Assembly (NCBI GenBank): GCA_027306995.1
Contig: DAHUXS010000020.1
Span: forward strand, 1-52,677
DNA length: 52,677 bases
DNA from: Lysobacter sp.
GTDB lineage: Bacteria; Pseudomonadota; Gammaproteobacteria; Xanthomonadales; Xanthomonadaceae
Direction: 5' to 3'
Shown: positions 8,324 through 16,683 of the stretch, piece by piece
Layout of the letters: each line of letters opens with the position of its first letter
How positions within the stretch are numbered: the stretch's first letter is position 1
Translations under genes and position numbers: made by a program
Notes under the pieces: model-generated
What the model was told of the DNA's origin: nothing
What the model saw: the letters and a program-made list of their open reading frames with translations, nothing else
Databases searched by the model: none

Positions 8324-9542
8324 TGCATCCTCGCCATACAATTCGCGACAGCAAATCCGAGTAGCGTTCCGCGACCTCATCCCAATCAAATCTCTTGCTT
8401 ATTGCTTTGCGTAAATGCGTGACCCTTGCTCGTGCAGACCCAGGGTTTTCCAATAGCTCCATCATTCTTTCCGCCAACGCAGATGTATCCAGCGGATTGA
8501 CGGCCATATCATCAAATTCTTCGCCCAGCACCTCCGCGAGCGCAGGCACATTGCCAGCAAGAATTGGACACCCACAGCTAATGGCTTCAATCAGCACAAG
8601 CCCTAAGCCCTCCTCGTCACCTGATTTTGCACGCACGAACGGCGCCACGAACAATGCGGCACGACGATACAAGGCGGGCAACTCGGTCTGCGACATAGCA
8701 CCGAGGAAATTCACGCTCTGTCGCAGCTCTAGCGCATCGACTTGCGCCTTGAGCGCCTCCTCTTCTGGCCCGAAACCAGCGATAGTCAAGAATGCGTCGG
8801 GGAAACGTTGCAACACTCTTGGCATGGCATTCAACAGGTAGCGCCCCCCCTTCTTCTCAACTAATCGGCCGACAAACAAGATCTCACGGCGACCGCGGGG
8901 CACTGCTGCATCCTCTCTGAAGCGATCTTGCATGTCCACACCCATCGACAACACAGAGATTTTCTCCGGGTTCACGCTCAACGTTTGCAGCTTTTCGCGC
9001 ATCGCACCGCTGACGACTGTGACCGCCATGGCATGGTTCGCTACATAACACTTCAAGTAGTCCAACACGCGCCCCTTTAACGCGTGCAAATCTGCGCCAT
9101 GTGATGTAACGAGAAATGGAATCTTTTTCCTCGAAATGGAATGCAAAAAAACTGCGATCACTCCCTGCGGAATCAGCCAATGAGCATGGACGACATCGAC
9201 CTTTTTCTTTCGCAACAACCTCCATGCGCCCCACGCCTGAGCCAGCACGAACCCGGGAACTAGCAGGCACTTCCAACGGCTCCTTCGCAGATTGGCCACG
9301 ATTCCGCCATCGTTGACCAACGTTTCCCACCGCTCCGGCGCGTAACGGTATCGAACCACCTCAACGCCATCAAGGGTTTCCCGCGACAGCGCACCAGCGG
9401 CATGAGGGCAAAGGACGATCACGTGAAAACGCCGGGTTAATCGCTTCGACAGCTCATGAACAAACCCTGGCTCATGGTCACCCTCCCACCTCGGATAGGT
9501 GGAGGCCAATATCAACAGCGTAGGCCGCTCAACGAGTCTCAC
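8313..9542 (-). CDS. Glycosyltransferase family 4
   Basis: This 409-residue GT-B enzyme has an N-terminus with TLLILASTYPRWEGDHEPGF, typical of GT4 enzymes acting on polysaccharides. ILFVGRLVEKKGGRYLL opens the C-terminal domain, and the donor signature GDEEGLGLVLIEAISCG holds the EX7E residues. The start is GTG at 9542, whose last bases form the stop of the upstream methyltransferase (GTGA), so the genes are translationally coupled. It differs enough from the neighbouring GT4 to act on another linkage. Substrate unknown. Confidence 0.9.
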   Translation of the reverse strand: MRLVERPTLLILASTYPRWEGDHEPGFVHELSKRLTRRFHVIVLCPHAAGALSRETLDGVEVVRYRYAPERWETLVNDGGIVANLRRSRWKCLLVPGFVLAQAWGAWRLLRKKKVDVVHAHWLIPQGVIAVFLHSISRKKIPFLVTSHGADLHALKGRVLDYLKCYVANHAMAVTVVSGAMREKLQTLSVNPEKISVLSMGVDMQDRFREDAAVPRGRREILFVGRLVEKKGGRYLLNAMPRVLQRFPDAFLTIAGFGPEEEALKAQVDALELRQSVNFLGAMSQTELPALYRRAALFVAPFVRAKSGDEEGLGLVLIEAISCGCPILAGNVPALAEVLGEEFDDMAVNPLDTSALAERMMELLENPGSARARVTHLRKAISKRFDWDEVAERYSDLLSRIVWRGCNES

Positions 9543-10273
9543 AAACCAGACTTCCTAGCAAGAATTCTGTATCCGATCGGCATGGCATTCCACGACGGCC
9601 AAAATGCGGCAAGAACCCAAGCCGTCAAATTTACGAATGGAATCGCGAGCAGCAGAAATGGTATTGCAGCGCATATCACCAATGAAGGCGCGCCTTGAAG
9701 CGGCCCAGCAAGTGCCAAGCACATCGCCACGGCCGAAGCACGCAATGAATGCCCCCTAGGCTCGATCGTTTCTGGCATCAGGCCCGCTTGTTTCAAACTC
9801 CTTGACCACCCATGACATGTCCAGCGCTGGTAATCGTGGGGCGCATCGTGGACTGGATAAAAAAATGGCATCGTGAATTCAGCCACGCCACCAGGTACAA
9901 GCACACGCGCCACCTCTACCAGCAAATCGTCGGGTCGAGGAACGTGTTCTATTACCTCATAACATGCAATCGCATTGATGCTTTCATTCGCGATCGGCAT
10001 CCTGCATGCATCAGCATAAATATGAGGGCGTGTTCCGTAGAGCCCGATCGCCGTTGTCGGATAGTCGAGCGAAATGTAGTCCGCCCTCGGGTCCAACCAC
10101 GCTGCGAGCCAGCCATCTGCAGCACCAACATCCAGCACTCGCCCTTGACACTCTCGAATGCACGCCGCCACTGTCCTTTCCGGCATCAACCACTGCGGGT
10201 GAAATGGTGTACGCCGCAACCAAGATGCAATCTGCCTTACGGCAGTCGCGCGCGCATCACGCTCCTTGGCCAT
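9539..10273 (-). CDS. Class I SAM-dependent methyltransferase
   Basis: This 244-residue protein carries motif I GRVLDVGAADGWLAAWL, the acidic end of strand 2 in YISLDYP, and CYEVIEHVPRPDDLL followed by VLVPGGVAEFTMPFF, the UbiE/methyltransferase-11 layout. Its last 60 residues are strongly hydrophobic (two likely membrane segments), so it may sit at the inner membrane, perhaps acting on a lipid-linked glycan. The start overlaps the end of the preceding GT2 gene by 17 bases. The local base composition is low: a 60-base sample (9601-9660) has 28 G+C. Confidence 0.88.
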   Translation of the reverse strand: MAKERDARATAVRQIASWLRRTPFHPQWLMPERTVAACIRECQGRVLDVGAADGWLAAWLDPRADYISLDYPTTAIGLYGTRPHIYADACRMPIANESINAIACYEVIEHVPRPDDLLVEVARVLVPGGVAEFTMPFFYPVHDAPHDYQRWTCHGWSRSLKQAGLMPETIEPRGHSLRASAVAMCLALAGPLQGAPSLVICAAIPFLLLAIPFVNLTAWVLAAFWPSWNAMPIGYRILARKSGL

Positions 10274-11132
10274 TCGACTCTCGTGCTGCTAGATAAGTTA
10301 GGTTGGTGATCTGCTCCGATACCAACCCGATTAGAAACACGATCACCGCTGCACTCAGCAATAACATGCTCATGTTGGTGAAACGGCCACTTTCGTGAAA
10401 CGTCCACGCATACCAACCAATACCAGCCAATCCGAAACCCGCGGCAATCGGGGCAAACAACTTCAACGGCGAATACAGCGTCGCAATCTTGAAGATGATC
10501 AACAGGAAGCGAATGCCATCCTTGATCGGGCGGATATGACTGTTCGTTCCCACGCGCTTCGCCACCGGGATCGGCACATAGGCCACCGGATAGGCGCTGC
10601 GGAAGAACGCCATGGTGCTGGTGGTCGGATAACTGAATCCGTTGGGCAGCAGGTGCAGGAATTCCTTGAACTTGCCCGCTCGCGCTGCGCGGAACCCGGA
10701 AGTGAGGTCGAGGATGCGATGGCCGGTCATCCAACTGGATAGCCGGTTATAAAGTGCATTCGCCAATCCACGACCGGCATTGGCTTGGCCGCTGCCATCG
10801 CGCGCGCCCACTACCATGTCGTAACCCGCAGCCAATTGATCCAGCAGCGACTGGATATGTGCGGGATCATGCTGGCCATCGGCGTCCATGAAAACCAGGA
10901 TGTCGCCCGAGGCCGCACGCGCACCGCGTTTGATCGCAGCCCCATTGCCCATGGAATAGGGCGAGGACAGCACTGTCGCCCCATGCTGTCTGGCCACCTC
11001 CGCGGTCCGGTCTGTCGAACCGTCGTCGACCACGATCACCTCGGCTTCCGGCCACCGCACCCGCAATGCAGGCAATGCCTTGGCCAGCCCGGCTTCCTCG
11101 TTCTTGGCCGGCAGGATGATCGACAACTGCAT
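10257..11132 (-). CDS. GT2 polyprenyl-phosphate-sugar synthase-like (DPM1/GtrB type)
   Basis: This 291-residue protein has a GT2 domain with SIILPAKNEEAGL, VIVVDDGSTDRTAEVA and the metal motif FMDADGQHDP, which are hallmarks of dolichol/undecaprenyl-phosphate sugar synthases. Two membrane segments close the protein, in the GtrB/ArnC manner. It would charge undecaprenyl phosphate with a sugar on the cytoplasmic face, supplying a donor for a periplasmic GT-C enzyme such as the one at 1387-3258. ATG 11132 (MQLSIILP) is chosen; a GTG at 11162 would extend it by ten unlikely residues. It is first in the minus-strand block and divergent from pilB. Most of the gene is GC-rich like the core genome; its 3' end is not. 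Confidence 0.87.
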   Translation of the reverse strand: MQLSIILPAKNEEAGLAKALPALRVRWPEAEVIVVDDGSTDRTAEVARQHGATVLSSPYSMGNGAAIKRGARAASGDILVFMDADGQHDPAHIQSLLDQLAAGYDMVVGARDGSGQANAGRGLANALYNRLSSWMTGHRILDLTSGFRAARAGKFKEFLHLLPNGFSYPTTSTMAFFRSAYPVAYVPIPVAKRVGTNSHIRPIKDGIRFLLIIFKIATLYSPLKLFAPIAAGFGLAGIGWYAWTFHESGRFTNMSMLLLSAAVIVFLIGLVSEQITNLTYLAARESNGQGA

Positions 11133-11250
11133 GCAGTATTTCCCCAATGACCCAGTCTTCACACGAGTTTACGGTACCGCCTGCTCCAAATTCGCTTCCT
11201 GCGGGCAGGTGCGTTAAATTTCCGGTAACGACTGGAGTCTTGCCCGCGCA
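11133..11250. other. Divergent intergenic region between GT2 and pilB
   Basis: These 118 bases separate the minus-strand glycan block from pilB and must hold promoters for both. I see no convincing -35/-10 or -24/-12 pair. GGAG lies 13-16 bases before the pilB ATG and is a weak ribosome binding site. Confidence 0.4.
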
Positions 11251-12981
11251 ATGAACGCAGCCCCCTCGCAGAACCTGCTCGGCATTACCGGCATCGCCCG
11301 GCGTCTGGTGCTGGACGGCGCGCTTGACGCCGATGCCGCACGCCACGCCCAAGACACCGCCACCGCGGAACGCAAGCCGATCGCCAACTACCTGCTGGAG
11401 CACGGCCTGGCAAGCGCCCCCGCCCTTGCTGCAGCGCAATCGATGGAGTTCGGCCTGCCGGTGTTCGATCCGGCAGCGATGGATCCCCAGCTCGATGCGA
11501 TGAGGCTGGTCTCCCCCGAGATGATCGCCAAGCATGGCGTACTCCCCCTGTTCCGCCGCGGTAGCCGCCTCTACATCGGCATCTCCGACCCCACCCACAC
11601 CCAGGGCCTGGAAGAGATCCGCTTCCAGTCCGGCAGTACCGGCATCGAAACCATCCTGGTCGATGAGGCTACGCTCAAGCGGACGCTGGAAGCCTGGCAG
11701 GCCGCTGGCGAAAGCTTCAGCGCCATGATGGACGACACCGAAGGCCTGGAAGGGCTTGAGGTGGATGCCGGCGACGACGACACCGGTGGCGGTGACTCGG
11801 TGGTGGGCGACGGCAGCGACGACGCGCCGATCGTCAAGTTCGTCAACAAGGTGCTGCTGGATTCGGTCCGCCGCGGCGCTTCCGACATCCATTTCGAGCC
11901 GTTCGAATCCGAATACCGCATCCGCATGCGCGTGGACGGCCTGTTGCGGATCATGACCCGCGTACCGATCAAGATGAAGGATCGGGTCGCCGCCCGCATC
12001 AAGGTGATGGCACAGCTCGACATCGCGGAAAAGCGCGTGCCGCAGGACGGCCGCATCAAGCTCAACGTCAGCCGCACCAAGCAAATGGACTTCCGCGTCA
12101 GCACGCTGCCGACCCTGTTCGGCGAGAAAATCGTGCTGCGCCTGCTCGACGGCAGCGCCGCCAAGCTCGGCATCGACAAGCTTGGCTACGAGGACGACCA
12201 GCGCCAACTGTTCGAGGCCGCCATCCAGAAGCCCTATGGCATGGTCCTGGTCACCGGGCCGACCGGTTCCGGCAAGACGGTGTCGCTGTATACCGCGCTC
12301 AACATCCTCAACGACGAGTCGCGCAACATCTCCACCGTCGAGGATCCGGTGGAAATCCGCGTCGGTGGCATCAACCAGGTGCAACAGAACCAGAAACGGG
12401 GGATGACCTTCGCCGCCGCCCTGCGCAGCTTCCTGCGTCAGGATCCGGACGTGATCATGGTCGGCGAAATCCGCGACCTCGAGACCGCTGAAATCGCGGT
12501 CAAGGCCGCCCAGACCGGTCACATGGTGCTGTCCACCCTGCACACCAACGATGCCCCACAGACCATCTCGCGCCTGATGAACATGGGCATCGCGCCCTAC
12601 AACATCACCAGTTCGGTCACGTTGGTCATCGCCCAGCGCCTGGCCCGCCGCCTGCACGACTGCAAACGCCCGGTCCAGCTCCCCGCCGAGGCCCTGCTGG
12701 CGGAAGGCTTCTCGCAGGAAGAAGTTGACGCCGGCATCACATTGTATGAGGCTGTCGGCTGCCCTGACTGTACCGAGGGCTACAAGGGGCGTACCGGCAT
12801 CTACCAGGTGATGCCGATGAACGAGGAGATCCAAACCATCGTGCTGAAGGGCGGCAACATGCTGCAGATCGGGGAAGCCGCGCAACGCAGCGGCATCCGT
12901 GACCTGCGCCAGTCCGCGCTCCTGAAGGCGAAGAACGGAATCACCAGCCTGGCCGAAATCAACCGAGTCACCAAGGACTGA
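11251..12981 (+). CDS. pilB: Type IV pilus extension ATPase PilB
   Basis: This 576-residue hexameric cytoplasmic ATPase powers pilus polymerisation. An N-terminal MshEN-type domain (about residues 10-150) carries LVSPEMIAKHGVLPLFRRG and SDPTH. The C-terminal GspE/PulE ATPase domain has Walker A GPTGSGKT at residues 336-343, the Asp box, Walker B (DPDVIMVGEIRD) and the His box (STLHTNDA). A zinc-binding region near the end contains HDCKRP and GCPDC. Length is normal for PilB. It lies two bases before pilC, in the pilB-pilC-pilD-coaE operon. In many relatives the pilin genes sit next to pilB; here ten kilobases of glycan genes intervene. Confidence 0.97.
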   Translation: MNAAPSQNLLGITGIARRLVLDGALDADAARHAQDTATAERKPIANYLLEHGLASAPALAAAQSMEFGLPVFDPAAMDPQLDAMRLVSPEMIAKHGVLPLFRRGSRLYIGISDPTHTQGLEEIRFQSGSTGIETILVDEATLKRTLEAWQAAGESFSAMMDDTEGLEGLEVDAGDDDTGGGDSVVGDGSDDAPIVKFVNKVLLDSVRRGASDIHFEPFESEYRIRMRVDGLLRIMTRVPIKMKDRVAARIKVMAQLDIAEKRVPQDGRIKLNVSRTKQMDFRVSTLPTLFGEKIVLRLLDGSAAKLGIDKLGYEDDQRQLFEAAIQKPYGMVLVTGPTGSGKTVSLYTALNILNDESRNISTVEDPVEIRVGGINQVQQNQKRGMTFAAALRSFLRQDPDVIMVGEIRDLETAEIAVKAAQTGHMVLSTLHTNDAPQTISRLMNMGIAPYNITSSVTLVIAQRLARRLHDCKRPVQLPAEALLAEGFSQEEVDAGITLYEAVGCPDCTEGYKGRTGIYQVMPMNEEIQTIVLKGGNMLQIGEAAQRSGIRDLRQSALLKAKNGITSLAEINRVTKD

Positions 12982-12983
12982 GC

Positions 12984-14258
12984 ATGTCTTCCTCCCCCAG
13001 GACTGCCGCCCGCCCCGGGCTCTTCGCCCCGAAGGCGAAACCCGACCCCAATGCCATGAAGACCTTTACCTGGAAGGGTAAGGACAAGCGTGGCGTGGTG
13101 ATGAAAGGCGAAACCGACGCCAAGAACGAGGCGCTGGTCAAGGCCGAGCTGCGCAAGCAGGGCATCGTCCCCGATGTGGTCAAGCCCAAGGCCAAGCCGC
13201 TGTTCGGCGGCGCCGGCAAGAAGATCACTGCCCGCGACATCGCCAACTTCAGCCGCATGTGGGCGACGATGATGAAGTCCGGCGTACCGATCGTGCAATC
13301 GCTGGAGATCATCGGCAGCGGCCAGAAAAACCCGAAGATGACGAACATGGTCATGGCACTGCGCGATGACATCTCCGGCGGTTCGTCCCTCTACGAGACC
13401 CTGAGCAAGCACCCGGTCCAGTTTGACGAGCTGTACCGCAACCTTGTGCGCGCAGGCGAAAGCGCGGGCGTGCTCGAGACCGTGCTGGAGACCATCGCCA
13501 GCTACAAGGAAAACATCGAGACCATCAAGGGCAAGATCAAGAAGGCCCTGTTCTACCCGGCGATGGTGATCGCCGTGGCGATCCTGGTCAGCGGTGTGCT
13601 CTTGGTCTACGTGGTCCCGCAGTTCGAGGACATCTTCAAGAGCTTCGGTACCGACCTGCCCGCCTTCACCCAGATGATCGTGTGGGCGAGCCGGATCGTG
13701 GTCAAGATCTGGTGGGTCATCTTGATTGCGATTGTGGGCGGTATCTTCGGTTTCATGTGGATCTACAAGCGCTCGATCAAGTTCCAGCACTTTCTTGACC
13801 GCATCTCGCTGAAGATCCCGATCATCGGCACCATTCTCAACAACTCGGCCGTCGCCCGCTTTGCGCGCACGCTGGCCGTGACCTTCGCCGCCGGCGTGCC
13901 GCTGGTGGAGGCACTCGACTCCGTGGCCGGGGCCACCGGCAACATGGTCTATACCGATGCGGTGAAGCGCATCCGCGATGACGTCGCGGTCGGTTACCAG
14001 GTCAACACCGCGATGAAGCAGACCAACCTGTTCCCGCACATGGTGGTGCAAATGACCGCCATCGGCGAAGAGGCCGGCGCGCTCGACACCATGATGTACA
14101 AGGTCGCCGACTTCTACGAGGAAGAGGTCAACAACTCGGTGGACGCTCTGTCGAGCCTGATCGAACCGCTGGTGATGGTGGTGATCGGCATCCTGGTCGG
14201 CAGCATGGTGATCGGCATGTATCTGCCCATCTTCAAGCTGGCATCGGTGGTCGGCTGA
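12984..14258 (+). CDS. pilC: Type IV pilus inner membrane platform protein PilC
   Basis: This 424-residue protein has two GspF/PilC domains, each starting with helical cytoplasmic parts (ISARD-like KITARDIANFSRMWATMMKSG and later AVARFARTLAVTFAAG). Three membrane segments follow at about residues 190-215, 235-255 and 395-420. PilC anchors the PilB motor in the inner membrane and feeds pilin into the fibre. ATG at 12984 is two bases after the pilB stop; the internal Met 25 (MKTFTWKGK) matches the usual family start and could be a second initiation site. Confidence 0.96.
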   Translation: MSSSPRTAARPGLFAPKAKPDPNAMKTFTWKGKDKRGVVMKGETDAKNEALVKAELRKQGIVPDVVKPKAKPLFGGAGKKITARDIANFSRMWATMMKSGVPIVQSLEIIGSGQKNPKMTNMVMALRDDISGGSSLYETLSKHPVQFDELYRNLVRAGESAGVLETVLETIASYKENIETIKGKIKKALFYPAMVIAVAILVSGVLLVYVVPQFEDIFKSFGTDLPAFTQMIVWASRIVVKIWWVILIAIVGGIFGFMWIYKRSIKFQHFLDRISLKIPIIGTILNNSAVARFARTLAVTFAAGVPLVEALDSVAGATGNMVYTDAVKRIRDDVAVGYQVNTAMKQTNLFPHMVVQMTAIGEEAGALDTMMYKVADFYEEEVNNSVDALSSLIEPLVMVVIGILVGSMVIGMYLPIFKLASVVG

Positions 14259-14261
14259 CGG

Positions 14262-15128
14262 ATGGCCTACCTCGACACCCAGCCGGCGCTCGGCTACGGC
14301 CTGATCGCCGGTCTGGGCCTGGCGACCGGCAGCTTCCTCAATGTGGTGATCCTGCGCCTGCCCAAGCGCATGGAATGGGAGTGGCGACGCGACGCCCGCG
14401 AAGCCCTGGAGCTGCCCGAGGTCTATGAGCCGGCGCCGCCAGGAATCGCGGTGGAGCCCTCGCACTGCCCGCACTGCAAGACGCCGTTGCGCTGGTACGA
14501 GAACATCCCGCTGCTGAGCTGGATCGCCCTGCGCGGCAAATGCCGCCACTGCGGTGCGTCGATTTCCCTGCAATATCCGCTGGTCGAACTGCTGACGATG
14601 CTGCTGTCGCTGGCCTGTGTCTGGCGCTTCGGCTTCGGCTGGCAGGGCTGGGGGGCGCTGATCTTCAGCTGGTTCCTGATCGCGCTCTCGGGCATCGATG
14701 TGCGCACCCAACTGCTGCCCGACAAGCTCACCCTGCCCCTGCTGTGGCTGGGACTGATCGCAGCCAGCGACCACCTCTACGTCCCGGCCAAGTCGGCGAT
14801 CCTCGGCGCGGCCTGGGGCTATGTCTCGCTGTGGATCGTGTGGTGGGTGTTCAAGCAGCTCACCGGCAAGAACGGCATGGGTCACGGCGACTTCAAGCTG
14901 CTGGCGGCCATCGGCGCATGGTGCGGATCCAAGGCCCTGCTGCCGACCTTGCTGATTTCTTCGGTGCTGGGCGCGGTGATCGGCGCGATCCTGCTGGCCG
15001 TGCAAGGCCGCGACAAGGCGACGCCGCTGCCGTTCGGGCAGTACCTGGCGCTGGCGGGCTGGATCGTCTTCATGTGGGGTGGACAGATCATCGACGCCTA
15101 CATGCGCATCACCGGGCTCAGGCCCTAG
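14262..15128 (+). CDS. pilD: Prepilin peptidase / N-methyltransferase PilD
   Basis: This 288-residue inner membrane aspartyl protease removes the leader before Phe+1 of prepilins and methylates the new N-terminus. The N-terminal cytoplasmic domain has two zinc CXXC pairs (HCPHCKTPL and KCRHCGAS). The catalytic aspartates are visible in SGIDVRTQLLPD and GHGDFKLLAA. About seven membrane helices are expected. Its substrates here are the three pilins at the left end. It lies three bases after pilC and three before coaE, so all are co-transcribed. Confidence 0.96.
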   Translation: MAYLDTQPALGYGLIAGLGLATGSFLNVVILRLPKRMEWEWRRDAREALELPEVYEPAPPGIAVEPSHCPHCKTPLRWYENIPLLSWIALRGKCRHCGASISLQYPLVELLTMLLSLACVWRFGFGWQGWGALIFSWFLIALSGIDVRTQLLPDKLTLPLLWLGLIAASDHLYVPAKSAILGAAWGYVSLWIVWWVFKQLTGKNGMGHGDFKLLAAIGAWCGSKALLPTLLISSVLGAVIGAILLAVQGRDKATPLPFGQYLALAGWIVFMWGGQIIDAYMRITGLRP

Positions 15129-15131
15129 CGC

Positions 15132-15737
15132 ATGTTTTGCGTCGGGCTCACCGGCGGAATTGCTTCAGGCAAATCGGCACTGGCGGATCGCCTGCGCGCG
15201 CGCGGCGCCTTCCTCGCAGATGCAGACGTCATCGCCCGGGAAATCGTTGCCCCCGGGCAACCCGCACTGGCGGAGATCGCCGCGCATTTTGGCAGGGGCA
15301 TGCTGCAGGCCGATGGCAGCCTCGATCGTGCCGTGATGCGCCAACGCATCTTCGACAGCCCTGCCGAGCGCAAGGCACTTGAAGCGATCACCCATCCACG
15401 CATCCGTGCCGCCCTCCACGATGCCTGCATGGCTGCCAATGCCCCCTACGCGGTGGCCGCGATTCCGTTGTTGACCGAAGGCGGCGGACGGACCTTCTAT
15501 CCCTGGCTCGATCGCATCGTGATCGTCGATGTGCCGATGGAATTGCAGCGCGCGCGCCTGCTCGCCCGCGACGGCATCGATGCGGCTCTGACGGATGGAA
15601 TGATCGCCGCACAAGCGACCCGCGCACAGCGATTGGCGATCGCGGATGACGTGGTCGCGAACAGCGGTTCGCTTGAAGACCTGGACAAGGCGGCAGATGC
15701 GCTCGACCGCCTGTATCGGGAATTGGCGAAGCCCTAA
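15132..15737 (+). CDS. coaE: Dephospho-CoA kinase
   Basis: This 201-residue P-loop kinase makes the last step of coenzyme A synthesis, phosphorylating the 3' hydroxyl of dephospho-CoA. The P-loop is GLTGGIASGKSA at the N-terminus, followed by the CoaE pattern LADADVIAREIVAPGQPAL and THPRIRAAL. It is the terminal gene of the pilBCD operon, a linkage conserved in many gammaproteobacteria. Its stop codon overlaps that of the convergent Nudix-ThiE gene. Confidence 0.95.
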   Translation: MFCVGLTGGIASGKSALADRLRARGAFLADADVIAREIVAPGQPALAEIAAHFGRGMLQADGSLDRAVMRQRIFDSPAERKALEAITHPRIRAALHDACMAANAPYAVAAIPLLTEGGGRTFYPWLDRIVIVDVPMELQRARLLARDGIDAALTDGMIAAQATRAQRLAIADDVVANSGSLEDLDKAADALDRLYRELAKP

Positions 15738-16675
15738 ACGCTCCAGAACGCGCGGATCGCCGCGACGCCCTGCGCACCGTTGCGACGCGCGATCGCGACA
15801 TCCTCCGATTCCATCCCGCCCAACGCATAGACCGGAAGCACCGGTACATGCGCGCGCATTTCGCGGAACGCGCCCCAGCCGATGCCGGCGACCCCGGGAT
15901 GGCTGCGGGTTTCGCGCACCGGCCCCAATAACGTGAACGCACAGCCCAGCCCTGCCGCAGCTTCCAGCTCCGCGACGGAATGGCAGGAGGCCGCAAGCCG
16001 CATGCCGTTGAAGTCGTCATGTGCCGAAGCCAGCTGCGATGAACGCAGGTGCAGGCCGATGCCGAATTCACGCGCGAACGCTGCATCGCCATTGATCCAG
16101 CAATCGATATCCTGTTCGCGCAGCCACGTACTCGCCTGCCCGGCCAGCGCGCGCCATGCGTCGGGATGTGCGCTCGCGAATACCGGTGCCCGCAGCTGCA
16201 CGCAGCGGATGTCGTGTCGCGTCACCGCCGACTGCAATGACTGCAACCAGCGATCGGCATCGCCGGGTTCCGGGGTGATCAGCAGCCGATCGGGTTGCCG
16301 CAGCGCAGCCACGACCGGCCCATCGGCGGGCGGCATCGGATATTGCGCAAGCTTGTCCGGCGGCACCCAGGCCAATGCCTGGCCGTCGAGGCCACGCGGT
16401 GCACCGCGGTAGGACTTGATCTCGTAGACATCGAGCGTCAGCGCCTTCGGCGCATGTTGCGGAACCGCGATGATCGCTTCGCCCACTGTGGCATCGATCC
16501 CGAGTTCTTCCTGCAACTCGCGCTGCAATGCCTGCTCCGGCGTTTCGCCCTGCTCGACCTTGCCGCCCGGGAATTCCCAGCGGCCGGCAAGATCGCGACC
16601 CTGCGTGCGTCGCGCCAGCAGGATCCGTCCGCGCACGTCGCGAATCACGCCAGCGGCGACGTGAATCGGTTTCAT
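15734..16675 (-). CDS. Nudix hydrolase (MutT-like) fused to thiamine-phosphate synthase-like domain
   Basis: This 313-residue fusion begins with a MutT-type Nudix domain (residues 1-130). Its Nudix box runs GGKVEQGETPEQAL then QRELQEELGI, so the catalytic glutamates are intact. MutT removes 8-oxo-dGTP from the nucleotide pool. The C-terminal half (about 150-313) is ThiE/TenI-like, with VQLRAPVF, LHLRSSQL, LGPVRETRSHPG and LPVYALGGM. The fusion is known in Pseudomonas and Xanthomonadaceae, and the role of the ThiE half is uncertain. ATG 16675 (MKPIHVAAG) is the natural start; eight bases separate it from the secA stop, so it is probably co-transcribed. Confidence 0.92.
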   Translation of the reverse strand: MKPIHVAAGVIRDVRGRILLARRTQGRDLAGRWEFPGGKVEQGETPEQALQRELQEELGIDATVGEAIIAVPQHAPKALTLDVYEIKSYRGAPRGLDGQALAWVPPDKLAQYPMPPADGPVVAALRQPDRLLITPEPGDADRWLQSLQSAVTRHDIRCVQLRAPVFASAHPDAWRALAGQASTWLREQDIDCWINGDAAFAREFGIGLHLRSSQLASAHDDFNGMRLAASCHSVAELEAAAGLGCAFTLLGPVRETRSHPGVAGIGWGAFREMRAHVPVLPVYALGGMESEDVAIARRNGAQGVAAIRAFWSV

Positions 16676-16683
16676 GCCTTCGA

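Noticed and set aside
10867-12885. A 672-codon minus-strand frame opposite pilB, and a similar 734-codon frame at 12801-15005 opposite pilC and pilD
   Set aside because: Both are antisense shadows of strong pil genes; they have no domain, no ribosome site and cross gene boundaries.
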